DNA of 64,000 nt from Leptolinea sp. HRD-7 (GTDB lineage Bacteria > Chloroflexota > Anaerolineae > Anaerolineales > Anaerolineaceae), in assembly GCA_024363285.1 (NCBI GenBank), contig AP024710.1, positions 1,451,001 through 1,515,000 on the forward strand, read 5' to 3'. The position numbers and the translations under genes are program-made. This document shows positions 50,268-59,695 of the stretch, in pieces. Each line of letters begins with the position of its first letter. Positions within the stretch are counted from its first letter, which is position 1. The notes beneath the pieces are model-generated. The model saw nothing but the letters and a program-made list of their open reading frames with translations. It was not told the origin of the DNA and did not search any database.

Positions 50268-51209
50268 TTACCGCTTCCAGTTATGCGCCGTGTCAATCGC
50301 GGTTTTTAAATTATCCCAACTGGTTTCCGCGGGGACGGTGCAATCCGCGCCAAGGATGAACCGCCCGGGGGCATCTTTCAGAACGGCTTCAGCCGCCGCT
50401 CTGACTTCTTCTTTCGTGCCTTTGGCTAAAACACCGAGGCGGTCCATGCCGCCCATGAAGGGACGGTTGAAGAGCTTCGCGGCTTCTTTCGCGGTTAACT
50501 TACTGCCGGTCAATTCAAGGCTGGCGTTGACTACCTGACCCGGGTAATCCACAAAGCGGTTAATGCTGCTGTATGGAAGCTGGTAGTCACATACATGTAA
50601 GATGCTGAACAAACAGGTGCGATTGATTTCTTCCATTAATTCCAGGTCAAACGGGCGGATACACTGGTCAAAAAGCGCCGGGTCAGAAAAGCGGGCAGCT
50701 TCACCACCCTGGGTGGATGTGTAAAAACCATCCAGCCCTAGCCGCACACATTCTTTCACGAATCGCATCACACTGTTGGTGATGGTGCGCATGCCAACTT
50801 TGACCTTATCCGGGTCAGTTTCAATGTGCTGAGTGATCAGGTCATAGCTGGTAGTCTGGGCGGCGAACATAAAGGGTGAATAGAGGGTCAGAATAACCAG
50901 GGCTTCCTTCTTGGCCGCTTTAACCAGTCCCTCAACTACCTTCAACGGTTCGGCATAAAAATCCAATCCGTATTCCGGCATTTTGGCCCAGTCGTCCGGA
51001 GTTTTTATCTCAGGTATCACCGGAAATTTACGTTCATACTGGATCTTAACAAAATCCATACCGGTGTATCGGAAGAATTCCAGGTGTTTATCAACCGCGG
51101 CTTGACCTTCGCGGCAGGCAGGATCAAAATGCAAAAAGAATCCGGCAGGAATATACGGCGGCACGGCGGCCGGTTCAAGCAGACTTAATACAGCATCGCG
51201 TTTGTTCAT
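50268..51209 (-). CDS. UroD-fold family protein (corrinoid-methyltransferase-like)
   Basis: A 313-residue protein of the uroporphyrinogen decarboxylase superfamily. It has the barrel pattern PAGFFLHFD, GMDFVKIQYERKFPV, LTLYSPFMFAAQ and CTVPAETSWDN near the end, but lacks the decarboxylase N-terminal LRQAGRY block. It therefore belongs with the MtaA/MtbA-type and other methyl-transfer proteins, or uncharacterised relatives. The ATG at 51209 follows AAGGAG. It does not belong to a recognised methylamine or methanol operon here. Confidence 0.78.
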   Translation of the reverse strand: MNKRDAVLSLLEPAAVPPYIPAGFFLHFDPACREGQAAVDKHLEFFRYTGMDFVKIQYERKFPVIPEIKTPDDWAKMPEYGLDFYAEPLKVVEGLVKAAKKEALVILTLYSPFMFAAQTTSYDLITQHIETDPDKVKVGMRTITNSVMRFVKECVRLGLDGFYTSTQGGEAARFSDPALFDQCIRPFDLELMEEINRTCLFSILHVCDYQLPYSSINRFVDYPGQVVNASLELTGSKLTAKEAAKLFNRPFMGGMDRLGVLAKGTKEEVRAAAEAVLKDAPGRFILGADCTVPAETSWDNLKTAIDTAHNWKR

Positions 51210-51273
51210 GTGATTCTCCTTACCAGTCATCGCGCGGTATCACAGGCGCATTGATATTGTAAATCAAATCGGG

Positions 51274-52053
51274 TCATTCCCTACCGATGATCACTCCCCG
51301 CATTGAGACTGAACCGGCAACTATGGATTCATTGAAGAATTCCACTGGTTCATCTTCCCTTTGCATGGCAAGAACATACAATAATGGGAGATAGTGTTCA
51401 CCAGAATTGATAGCGTATTTCACGCCAGGCCCCAATTTTTCGTATCGAATCAATGGATCGTGATTACCCTGAACGATATAATCGCGAACCTGTCTATCGA
51501 TCTCTTCTGCCCATTCATAGGGATATCCGCCCCATGACATCAGCATTAAATTGTGTACGATGTTTCCACTGCCGATAACAAGCACACCTGTCTCGCGCAG
51601 GAACCGCAGGCTGCGGCCGAGATTGTAATGAAACAATCCGTCACGGGTTCGATCGAGGCTGATCTGCAGAACAGGAACATCCGCCTGCGGGTACATTCGG
51701 CACAGAACAGACCATGCTCCATGATCCAGCCCCCAGGTTAAATTGGGTCGTATCGTAACCGGCCTGGCTGTGGAACAGATATTGATCGCCAGTGAAGGGT
51801 CACCGGGAGCGGGGTATTCTTTTTCAAATAACGCCCTGGGGAATCCGTCAAAATCATGGATAGTTTTTGGTTTTTCCATGCCGGTCACTTCAGTGCCCAC
51901 GGTTTCCCAATGCGCTGAAATGCAAACAACCGCTTCGGGTTTTGGGAGTTCCCGCCCCAATCTGTCCCATGTCTGGCTGTACTGGTTATCTTCAATGGCA
52001 TTCATAGGAGTGCCGTGTCCGACAAATAGTACTGGCATTCTTTTTTCGCCCAT
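51274..52053 (-). CDS. LigB/YgiD-type extradiol dioxygenase
   Basis: A 259-residue non-haem iron enzyme of the LigB superfamily, closest in pattern to YgiD/DODA (4,5-DOPA-extradiol dioxygenase). Metal-site His residues appear in VLFVGHGTPMNAI, CISAHWET and the late SGEHYLPLLYVL, with WGLDHGAWSVL in between. E. coli YgiD and plant DODA open catechol rings; whether this copy acts on a catechol is unknown. AGGAGA precedes the ATG at 52053. It is convergent with nothing and lies 64 bases upstream of the UroD-like gene. Confidence 0.85.
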   Translation of the reverse strand: MGEKRMPVLFVGHGTPMNAIEDNQYSQTWDRLGRELPKPEAVVCISAHWETVGTEVTGMEKPKTIHDFDGFPRALFEKEYPAPGDPSLAINICSTARPVTIRPNLTWGLDHGAWSVLCRMYPQADVPVLQISLDRTRDGLFHYNLGRSLRFLRETGVLVIGSGNIVHNLMLMSWGGYPYEWAEEIDRQVRDYIVQGNHDPLIRYEKLGPGVKYAINSGEHYLPLLYVLAMQREDEPVEFFNESIVAGSVSMRGVIIGRE

Positions 52054-52188
52054 TCTTTCTCCTGTATGTGAATACTGGAAAACCTCATGCGCGTAAATAT
52101 CTATGCTTCTTTTATAATACTGATTTAAAGCCGTTCAGAACAGTGGTTGCGCAATTGTCCGGAACCAAAAAAAGAAAAGAGGCAACTT

Positions 52189-52461
52189 ATGCCGCAAACA
52201 AGTCAAAACAGCGCCACCTGCGCGATCTGCGGTTATATTTATCCGGGGGAAAGTCTGCCTGCTATCTGTCCACAATGTGGTTCCAGCCAGTCATGGCATG
52301 CCAATGAGAAAGATACCTCCGAAGAACAACCGTCAGTCTGGCGATGCAAGGAGTGTGGATTTATTCACTATGGTCCACAGCCTCCGGAATTTTGCCCGGT
52401 GTGCGGTTTTCCAGCGAGTCAATTTGAGCCGCTAAAAAAGCGCAAAACGTTCATAAGTTGA
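52189..52461 (+). CDS. Small protein with two rubredoxin-like metal sites
   Basis: A 90-residue protein with two complete C-x2-C ... C-x2-C sets: CAICGYIYPGESLPAICPQC and CKECGFIHYGPQPPEFCPVC. Both resemble the short rubredoxin-like domain of rubrerythrin rather than full rubredoxin. Each should bind one iron or zinc, and aromatic residues around the sites (GYIYPG, GFIHYG) suit electron transfer. A redox partner role in oxidative-stress defence of an anaerobe is plausible. The ATG at 52189 follows AGAGG; a TATAAT at 52113-52118 may be the -10. Confidence 0.8.
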   Translation: MPQTSQNSATCAICGYIYPGESLPAICPQCGSSQSWHANEKDTSEEQPSVWRCKECGFIHYGPQPPEFCPVCGFPASQFEPLKKRKTFIS

Positions 52462-52534
52462 TCATTGCCCGGTTCCGGTTTGATGGCTATGGCGGGGAAG
52501 ACGGCATAAAGATCCGTGACTGGGAAAAAGCGGG

Positions 52535-54877
52535 CTAATCGCGATCCTTAAAAAGTTTGATAAAGACCTCAACAATTTTGGGATCAAACATTTTTCCGCT
52601 CTGTTCTTCAATGTACTTCATAACCGCCTGCCTGTTCCATGCCGGACGGTACGGCCGGTCTGAGAGCAACGCGTCCCATACATCCACTATGGAAAAAATC
52701 CTCGCGCTGATGGGAATCTCTTCCCCTTTCAATCCTCGCGGGTAGCCGCTTCCATCCCAGTGTTCGTGGTGTGAATACGGAATTTCCAATGCCTGATGCA
52801 GATAGTCGACTTCCTTAAGCAGATGGTAGGCGTATTCCGGGTGTTGCTTCATGATCACCCATTCATCGTCAGAGAGTGGGCCGGGTTTCAAGAGAATATT
52901 ATCAGGAACACCCATTTTCCCGATATCATGCAATAACGCGCCGCGTTCCAGGTCATCCAATTCTGAATCAGCGAATCCCAATTCTCGGGCTATCTTCAGG
53001 CTTAAGTCTACAACTCTGCGGCAATGATCCGCAGTCTCATGCTCGCGTAATTCAAGTGCCCTTGCCCATCCCTGAAGTGTGGCTTCATAGGCTTTTTCTA
53101 CCTGCGCATGGGCTTCGTGCATTCGTTGTTCCGCTTCAATTCGCTCAGTAATGTTGCGGGTAATGGAAAGCAGGTAATCTTCACCATTAATCTTGAGGAT
53201 CCTGGCTGACATTAACCCGAAAATAATTTTCCCATCTTTTTTCCTGAACGGAGCCAGAAGGTTTTCATAAAAACCATCGCGTTTTAATTTTTCAACCAAT
53301 CGTTCACGGTCTTTAATATCGACCCAAATCTTTATTTCCAGTGACGTCTTTCCGATCACATCTTCGCAGGAATGTCCTGAGAAGCGGGTAAAGCCTTCGT
53401 TGGCTTCGATAAATAATCCATCTTTAATCCGAGTGATACTAACCGCGTCTGGCGACATATGAAATGCTTTAGAAAATTTTTCTTCTGATAACTGAAGCGC
53501 TTCATTCGCTTTACTTTTCTCTGTAATATCCGAAAAGGTGACAACCATTTTCCCGGGTTCGGTTTGAAACGCGTGAACATCAAAAATCCCCTGTATCCGA
53601 CCTTCATCATACGCTACCTGTTCGCCTGACCAGGGCTCACCTGTTATTGCAATTTGACGGTAGATGGAGGGAATATCAGTTTCTACTAGTTTTGGAAAGG
53701 CCTCTTCTATCGATTTCCCAATAAATTCGTTATGACTAATGTGTAATATCGTATCCGCGGCAGGGTTATAATCGGAAAAAATCAACCTGGAAGATTCATC
53801 CAGAGTATACATATGTATTCCCAATGGTATGGCAGAAATAATTGACCGGAACTTCTTTTCTGAAGCCAGTAAATTCTCTTCTGTCTTTTTTTGGACGGTG
53901 ATATCGCGAGTGGAAAAAATGATAGATGCTTCCGGGCCAGTTTCGGATCTCCTCGAATTGCCTGAAGTCTCAAGCCAGATGTAATGCCCATCCGCGTGTC
54001 TTAGCCGGTATCGGGTAATTCTTGGGATGCCATTATCTAACGTCTTTTGTATCGATTCTTTTACCCGATCACGGTCATCCGGGTGCACATACGATAAGGC
54101 ATTTTTCCCGATCAAATCCTGAGGGTGATACCCCAACATAGAAAAATACGATGGTGATACATACAGGTAGTTCCCATCCAGATCAATTTCGCCCACCAGA
54201 TCTGTCATATTTTCAGTCAGACGCTTAAATTGAGTCTCCTGCTGATGCTGGATCTCTTCAATTTCCTTCCGGCGGGTAAGTTCTTCTTCCGCTTTGGTCT
54301 CCGCCATAAACCGTTCATTCAGGGTTTCTTTCAACCGATTGCCGTACCAGTTTTGTAACATGAGTGAGACGATGATTCCAACAGCAAGTGAAGTGATGGA
54401 TGGAAGAAATTGCGGGATTAGAGGCGGATACCGAAAAAGAATAACAGTTAGAAAGGTGATGGCACTGAGGACACTGTAAAAGACCCCGGTTCTTTTTCCC
54501 TGTAACATTCCTGAAAGCACTATGGATAAACAGAAAATGAATATTGCGGTATTTCTAAAATCTTTGCTTAGATACAGGATGTGTACACCAAACAGAAAAG
54601 CAACCGCGGCTGGCACATACCCGGCCCAGTGCCAGCCTCCGCGTTTCGAGGCGATCCAGCTGATTAAGATACACAAAAATAACACATAGACCGGTAATGC
54701 ATGTTGCAGGGTGATTATTCCTGATAAATGAGAAATGAACACCAATGAGCAGGGCACTACGATCGCTAAAAGCATCAACCGGATGACTTCTTCAGTCCAC
54801 AGATCTTTTCGAAATAATCGTTTTCTGTCTTCCAGATCGGTATATGGTTTTTGGGGTTGTGTTGAGGTTTGGGTCAA
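52535..54877 (-). CDS. Membrane HD-GYP c-di-GMP phosphodiesterase with PAS domains
   Basis: A 780-residue signalling protein. Residues 25-195 contain about six membrane segments; then a PAS region (about 215-335, KRLTENMTDLVGEIDLDGNY), a second (about 340-455) and a third (about 460-580, KAFHMSPDAVSITRIKDGLF), and an HD-GYP domain (about 600-775). The HD motif is His650-Asp in LLHDIGKMGVPD and the GYP signature is DGSGYPRGLKGEEIP, with HHEHWD before it. It should hydrolyse cyclic di-GMP. The start is TTG at 54877, supported by AAGGAAAG upstream. Confidence 0.92.
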   Translation of the reverse strand: MTQTSTQPQKPYTDLEDRKRLFRKDLWTEEVIRLMLLAIVVPCSLVFISHLSGIITLQHALPVYVLFLCILISWIASKRGGWHWAGYVPAAVAFLFGVHILYLSKDFRNTAIFIFCLSIVLSGMLQGKRTGVFYSVLSAITFLTVILFRYPPLIPQFLPSITSLAVGIIVSLMLQNWYGNRLKETLNERFMAETKAEEELTRRKEIEEIQHQQETQFKRLTENMTDLVGEIDLDGNYLYVSPSYFSMLGYHPQDLIGKNALSYVHPDDRDRVKESIQKTLDNGIPRITRYRLRHADGHYIWLETSGNSRRSETGPEASIIFSTRDITVQKKTEENLLASEKKFRSIISAIPLGIHMYTLDESSRLIFSDYNPAADTILHISHNEFIGKSIEEAFPKLVETDIPSIYRQIAITGEPWSGEQVAYDEGRIQGIFDVHAFQTEPGKMVVTFSDITEKSKANEALQLSEEKFSKAFHMSPDAVSITRIKDGLFIEANEGFTRFSGHSCEDVIGKTSLEIKIWVDIKDRERLVEKLKRDGFYENLLAPFRKKDGKIIFGLMSARILKINGEDYLLSITRNITERIEAEQRMHEAHAQVEKAYEATLQGWARALELREHETADHCRRVVDLSLKIARELGFADSELDDLERGALLHDIGKMGVPDNILLKPGPLSDDEWVIMKQHPEYAYHLLKEVDYLHQALEIPYSHHEHWDGSGYPRGLKGEEIPISARIFSIVDVWDALLSDRPYRPAWNRQAVMKYIEEQSGKMFDPKIVEVFIKLFKDRD

Positions 54878-55067
54878 GATTGCTTTCCTTCAACAACCAG
54901 TTTTCAGATCTCTGCGTATTCGCAAATTAATAGTTTAGACCATATACATGATTATCCAGATTTATACATACATGCGCAATAAAATTTAGCGAAAAACCAT
55001 CTCTATTTAAACAAACTGATATCATTAGAATGAATTATTCTGATCCCGGCCGGAAAAGGAAGTAATT

Positions 55068-57047
55068 ATGACCTACCCCATCATCCAGCGTGAATTGACT
55101 GTACATTTGAATAACGAGCACTGGTATTTAAAGCCGATCGACGATCCTTCAATACTTGGTCCTGTGGACTATGGCTGGAGCCGATATCGCATGTATCCAG
55201 ATAGTCTGTCTTTTGGCGAAGGTTTGCTGGCAGGCAGCAGTATTCCGGGTTCGCGCCGGTTGGTGTTCACCGGTTGGTCTAATCAGTGGGATGGATTTTA
55301 CATTTCTTCCATGGGTGGAGCCGCGTACACTTTCCATGGAGTGGGTGTGAATTACGTCTCTTTACGCGGACGTGCTTCAGAAACCAGCGTCCTTCTGTTA
55401 AACCATAAGCAGGGTGAAGTTTTTGTCCGGCTTGAACCGGTAAATGCGGATGTGTTATGGAATGGGTATGCCAATCCTGACGGGCGTCCGTTGACGGGCT
55501 TTTTTGCCCTTCAACAGGCGTTATTCGACCGTTATAAATCCGAATATCCTGAGGGGAAGATACGCATTTGCGCCGTTGGACCTTCCGCGAAGTACACCGA
55601 TGAAGGCGCTATCGGGTCTAACCCGGTACGCAAAGGAGAACTATCGGTGGTCACCGATTGGGCCGGCCGCGGCGGGCTGGGGTCACGGATGTACCATGTC
55701 AACAACCTGGCGGCGATCATCTTTGGCGGCGAATGGGAAGACCCTGACCTGCGAGACAGTTCGGAGATTGACAATTACTTTTTAGAACATTTTGGAAAAA
55801 AGACCATTCAGACGGACATATCCGTTACCGAAAAATACCGCTATGTACCCGAATTTGAAACCGGTGGCACCTTCGGCGTAAATAATCGTGACATGGCTGA
55901 ACGTATATTGAGTTTTAACTACACCAGCATCTACCATACCGATGAAGAACGCTTAAAACATCACAATGAATTCATCCTCAAACATTACCTGACGCAATTC
56001 AACGAAGAAACGATTAAAACCAAGAATTTTCAGCATTGCGGAGAACCCTGCCCCGTTGTCTGTAAAAAGATCAACGAGATTTACAAGAAAGATTATGAAC
56101 CCTACCACGCGCTTGGACCGCAAATAGGTGTGTTTGACCAGCGCGCGGCGGAAGAGATCAATGATTACGGCGACGCCATGGGCTTTGATGCTATTCAGGT
56201 TGGCGGAACAGTCGCCTGGATTATGGATCTGGTGGCCAATGGCTTGATCCCACCGGAAGATTTTAATCTTCCGCCTGCCAGTGAGCTGGCATTCCAATTC
56301 ACGGATGATCCTCAGAAATTTGATGTAGTCAAAGATAGCGCGCGCAACGCGGCATACGCGCGGGCGGTTATGGATATGATCTTGTTTGACCCGGCTGGTG
56401 ATGTATTCCGTCAGGGTATCCGACTGGCTGCAATGGAGTTGGATAAGAAATACAAGATCCGAAGTATTGACCGGGCTGTTTTCATCCCTCATGGCGATGA
56501 AGGTCACATGACTCCCAATCAGTACTGGGTGGCCGGTATGTTAAGCCCGATGCCAATGATGGGAAAATACTTCGTCTTCTACGAGAGCAAATTCCTCCCT
56601 CCTGAAAAATTGGGCAGGAAAAACGTGGAACGAATGACGTATGAGTTGTTCAACGAAAACAGCGGAATTTGCCGTTTTCACCGGAAATGGAGCGAAACCA
56701 TTACGGATGAGATCCTGGAAGCCCATTATGGGCTTAAAGTGAACTACAAGGAACATCAATTCGAACTGGCACGCGCTATTCATGAAGCGGAATCTCCCAA
56801 GAGCGTTTTCTGGGAAAGCGAGCGTGTTATCGATCTGCTGGTCACGTTCCTGGAACTATGGTCAAATGCCGGAATGCAGGATCCTGAACTGGCAGACTGG
56901 TTAGAACGCTTCCATACGGATAAAAAGATGGCCGCCCGTGATTGGTGGAAAGCCGTCAAAAAAGGAATTGATGAGACGTTTGATGCCGGCGCTGAAGCTA
57001 TTCCAGACGCGCTTACGCCCGGGCAATCCAATAAATTGCAGGTGTAG
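55068..57047 (+). CDS. gor: Glyceraldehyde-3-phosphate:ferredoxin oxidoreductase-like tungstoenzyme (AOR family)
   Basis: A 659-residue member of the aldehyde ferredoxin oxidoreductase family. It matches the GAPOR branch: VDYGW near the N-terminus, GAAYTFHGVGVNYV, the cluster motif CGEPCPVVCKK (Cys324, 328, 332; C-x3-C-x3-C rather than C-x2-C-x3-C of classic AOR), YEPYHALGP, DAMGFDAIQVGGTVAW, and the fourth ligand Cys535 in CRFHRKW. It would bind one [4Fe-4S] cluster and a tungsten bis-pterin cofactor and oxidise glyceraldehyde-3-phosphate to 3-phosphoglycerate with ferredoxin. The substrate is assigned from remembered family features, not alignment. The ribosome-binding site AAAAGGAAG is upstream. 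No pterin-synthesis gene is in the window. Confidence 0.8.
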   Translation: MTYPIIQRELTVHLNNEHWYLKPIDDPSILGPVDYGWSRYRMYPDSLSFGEGLLAGSSIPGSRRLVFTGWSNQWDGFYISSMGGAAYTFHGVGVNYVSLRGRASETSVLLLNHKQGEVFVRLEPVNADVLWNGYANPDGRPLTGFFALQQALFDRYKSEYPEGKIRICAVGPSAKYTDEGAIGSNPVRKGELSVVTDWAGRGGLGSRMYHVNNLAAIIFGGEWEDPDLRDSSEIDNYFLEHFGKKTIQTDISVTEKYRYVPEFETGGTFGVNNRDMAERILSFNYTSIYHTDEERLKHHNEFILKHYLTQFNEETIKTKNFQHCGEPCPVVCKKINEIYKKDYEPYHALGPQIGVFDQRAAEEINDYGDAMGFDAIQVGGTVAWIMDLVANGLIPPEDFNLPPASELAFQFTDDPQKFDVVKDSARNAAYARAVMDMILFDPAGDVFRQGIRLAAMELDKKYKIRSIDRAVFIPHGDEGHMTPNQYWVAGMLSPMPMMGKYFVFYESKFLPPEKLGRKNVERMTYELFNENSGICRFHRKWSETITDEILEAHYGLKVNYKEHQFELARAIHEAESPKSVFWESERVIDLLVTFLELWSNAGMQDPELADWLERFHTDKKMAARDWWKAVKKGIDETFDAGAEAIPDALTPGQSNKLQV

Positions 57048-57050
57048 TGG

Positions 57051-58274
57051 ATGGAATCGATACATGAATTGTTCCGTATCGGGCACGGTCCTTCCAGCAG
57101 TCATACCATGGGACCGAGGCGGGCGGCGGAAGCGTTTTCTCAGAAACACCCGGAGGCTGTTTCCTTCAGGGTGACGTTGTACGGCAGCCTGGCGGCAACC
57201 GGGCGTGGGCATTTGACAGATAAAGCTATCATCGAAGCGTTGTCTCCCCGTGGAGTGGAATTCACCTGGAAACCGGACGACCTTTTACCCCTGCACCCCA
57301 ACGGTATGGAATTTGAAGCACTGGATGCCAGCGGCAACCCATACGGTTTGTGGAGGGTGTACAGCCCCGGCGGTGGGTCATTGATGGAAGAAAACCCACC
57401 GGCCGCGAAACCGGTCTACCCGCTGACCACCATGAGCGAAATTCTTAAGTATTGCACCTCCAGTGGCTTAACCTTCTGGGAGTATGTGGAAGCCAACGAA
57501 GGTAAAGAGATATGGGACTTTCTCAAAGAAGTTAACCGGGTGATGCATGAGAGTGTACAGCGGGGAATTCAGGCCGAAGGTGTGCTGCCCGGTGGGTTGG
57601 GGGTTTCTCGCCGGGCATGGACGTTCCACCGCAAAAGCCTTTTGAACGGCAGCAACCTGGTTCGCGAGGGGTTTCTGCCGGCGTACGCGCTGGCTGTGGC
57701 AGAAGAAAATGCAACCGGCGGGTTGATCGTCACCGCGCCAACATGCGGGTCATGCGGCGTGCTTCCAGCCGTCATCTGCCACATCGAAGATACTGTTCAG
57801 ACTTCGGAGAAGCATGTATTACGCGCGTTGGCTACGGCTGGCCTGATCGGCAACCTGATACGGCATAACGGGTCCATTTCCGGGGCGGAAGTCGGCTGCC
57901 AGGGTGAGATCGGTTCTGCCTGTGCCATGGCCGCCGGCGCGGCCGCCCAGTTGATGGGCGGTACCATCCGCCAGATCGAATACGCGGCAGAGATGGGACT
58001 GGAACACCACCTGGGCCTCACCTGCGACCCGGTCAACGGGTTGGTGCAGATCCCCTGCATAGAACGCAACGTATTTGCCGCCACCCGCGCCATGGATTGT
58101 GCCACCTTTGCCACTTATTCCGATGGCGCTCACCGGGTTTCATTTGATGAAGTGGTTACCGTGATGAAGCAAACCGGTGAAGATCTGCCGCGCGTGTACC
58201 GTGAAACAGCCGAGGGCGGACTGGCCATTACCTACCGTTTCCCGCGAAGACAGCAAACCGGCAATAAAAACTAA
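57051..58274 (+). CDS. sdaA: L-serine dehydratase, single chain
   Basis: A 407-residue iron-sulphur L-serine ammonia-lyase in which the beta and alpha parts are fused. The beta part starts LFRIGHGPSSSHTMGPRRAA, and the alpha part has TAPTCGSCGVLPAVIC (Cys232, Cys235) and VQIPCIERN (Cys336), the three cluster ligands, with LTCDPVNGLV before it. It converts serine to pyruvate and ammonia and is oxygen-sensitive. The ATG is 3 bases after the GAPOR-like stop, so the two genes are co-transcribed, joining two routes into the lower glycolytic pool. Confidence 0.93.
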   Translation: MESIHELFRIGHGPSSSHTMGPRRAAEAFSQKHPEAVSFRVTLYGSLAATGRGHLTDKAIIEALSPRGVEFTWKPDDLLPLHPNGMEFEALDASGNPYGLWRVYSPGGGSLMEENPPAAKPVYPLTTMSEILKYCTSSGLTFWEYVEANEGKEIWDFLKEVNRVMHESVQRGIQAEGVLPGGLGVSRRAWTFHRKSLLNGSNLVREGFLPAYALAVAEENATGGLIVTAPTCGSCGVLPAVICHIEDTVQTSEKHVLRALATAGLIGNLIRHNGSISGAEVGCQGEIGSACAMAAGAAAQLMGGTIRQIEYAAEMGLEHHLGLTCDPVNGLVQIPCIERNVFAATRAMDCATFATYSDGAHRVSFDEVVTVMKQTGEDLPRVYRETAEGGLAITYRFPRRQQTGNKN

Positions 58275-58290
58275 AAAATCCCCATTACGC

Positions 58291-59292
58291 ATGCAACAAT
58301 CCCGCCCTGAACTGTTTGACCAACTAACCTCCACAATCTTGCGCCGATATAAAGCCAACAGCCGCAAAACCATGCTGGATGTTTATCATGTTGACCGTGA
58401 TTTTATCCGGCTGGAAAAGGACAACCTGGAATTCCTGTATGAAAACCGGGTGGATATCTCGATGATACTGGGTGATCCGGTGTATTCGCTGGAACTGGCC
58501 CGTGAGTTTTTACGCTCCAGCCTGGAATTTACCTACAACAACAATCAATATGTTCACCTGGACCAGGATGAACAAGACCGATTAATGACGATGTACTCCG
58601 CTTACCTGCGGGGAATGAAGACTGTGTTGGCTGCATCCCGCGATTATGAGGAATTCGCGCAGAATTTTTCGACCCTGGTGAAAGAACATTTTAAAGACCT
58701 GAGCCGAAATATCTCACGTTTTTTTGACCGTGAACCCGGCTGGCAGGTGCAGGAGAATATCATCCTTAAACAGGTGGTATGCAGTGAATATTCACCGGAT
58801 TTTCAACTCAAATTACTGGGTCTTGACGCGCAGGCATTGATGGCGCCGGTACTGGACCTGGGCTGCGGCAAGCAGGGGATACTGGTGAAACACCTGCAGT
58901 CACTGGGGTTGAAGGCGCTGGGTGTGGACCGGGTTGTCAGCCCGGCTCCCGGTTTATTTGAGGCTGACTGGTTTGATCTGGAATTCAAACCGGATTCCTG
59001 GGGAACTGTGATCTCGCACATGGCTTTTTCCAACCATTTCCTGTTCCATCACCGGTATAAAAATGGACATCCTGACCGCTATGCTGCCATGTACATGCGC
59101 ATCCTGAACGGGTTAAAACCGGGCGGCAGTTTTGTTTATTCTCCGGGATTGCCATTTATCGAGCAATATCTGCCCGTGAAAAAATTCAGCATTCAACGCC
59201 GTGTTGTTCCCTCTTCACGGCAATTACCGGAAGAAATAATTAATGGTTCCGGCGAGCAACCGATTGTGGTCACCGTCACACGGACGAATTAG
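58291..59292 (+). CDS. Class I SAM-dependent methyltransferase-like protein
   Basis: A 333-residue protein. Residues 1-170 are helical with no recognised domain (RPELFDQLTSTILRRYKAN, KEHFKDLSRNISRFFDREPG). Residues 175-310 form a methyltransferase fold with motif I VLDLGCGKQGILVKHL, the acidic residue in KALGVDRVV, and a late GLKPGGSFVYSPGL. No ribosome-binding site is evident before the ATG at 58291, 16 bases after the sdaA stop. The substrate is unknown. Its stop is one base from that of the opposite Mth938-like gene. Confidence 0.72.
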   Translation: MQQSRPELFDQLTSTILRRYKANSRKTMLDVYHVDRDFIRLEKDNLEFLYENRVDISMILGDPVYSLELAREFLRSSLEFTYNNNQYVHLDQDEQDRLMTMYSAYLRGMKTVLAASRDYEEFAQNFSTLVKEHFKDLSRNISRFFDREPGWQVQENIILKQVVCSEYSPDFQLKLLGLDAQALMAPVLDLGCGKQGILVKHLQSLGLKALGVDRVVSPAPGLFEADWFDLEFKPDSWGTVISHMAFSNHFLFHHRYKNGHPDRYAAMYMRILNGLKPGGSFVYSPGLPFIEQYLPVKKFSIQRRVVPSSRQLPEEIINGSGEQPIVVTVTRTN

Positions 59293-59293
59293 A

Positions 59294-59683
59294 TCAACAG
59301 GTACCGTGAGCCAGAAGCGCCACACGGTTGCCTGAGCGGGTAAGGCGGTTATACATACCGCAGGCTTCCGGGGTAGGCAGAAGAATTAATCGGGTAATCC
59401 CGTTTTTCTGAATATGTTTTCGGGTTTCTGAAGGGACTTCAATGGCGCTGTCAACGCCAATGCCGATGATCAGGGTGGTTAGATTCTGTCCGAATACACC
59501 TGTGATCATCTCAGGCCGCAGAAGATGCCCCTTACGTTCCTTCCAGTCAGTGACAACATTGTCGATCAGGCGAATGTCTTTTCCCACCCCTTCTCCCTGA
59601 TCGGAGTGTGCTTTTCCAAGAATGATAAACCTGCCCCAGGTAAATTCTTCAATTGGGCCATCAGGATCAACAAATGTTTGCAT
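59294..59683 (-). CDS. Mth938-like (AAMDC/DUF498) domain protein
   Basis: A 129-residue protein. The fold pattern EFTWGRFIILG, HLLRPEMITGVFG, LIIGIGVDSAIEVPSETRKH and LILLPTPEACGMYNRL matches the Mth938 family (also seen in NDUFAF3 and AAMDC). No enzymatic activity is established for the family. AAGGAGATG precedes the ATG. It is the last of a three-gene minus-strand unit (aldolase, GNAT, Mth938), 12 bases after the GNAT gene. Confidence 0.82.
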   Translation of the reverse strand: MQTFVDPDGPIEEFTWGRFIILGKAHSDQGEGVGKDIRLIDNVVTDWKERKGHLLRPEMITGVFGQNLTTLIIGIGVDSAIEVPSETRKHIQKNGITRLILLPTPEACGMYNRLTRSGNRVALLAHGTC

Positions 59684-59695
59684 ACAAACATCTCC

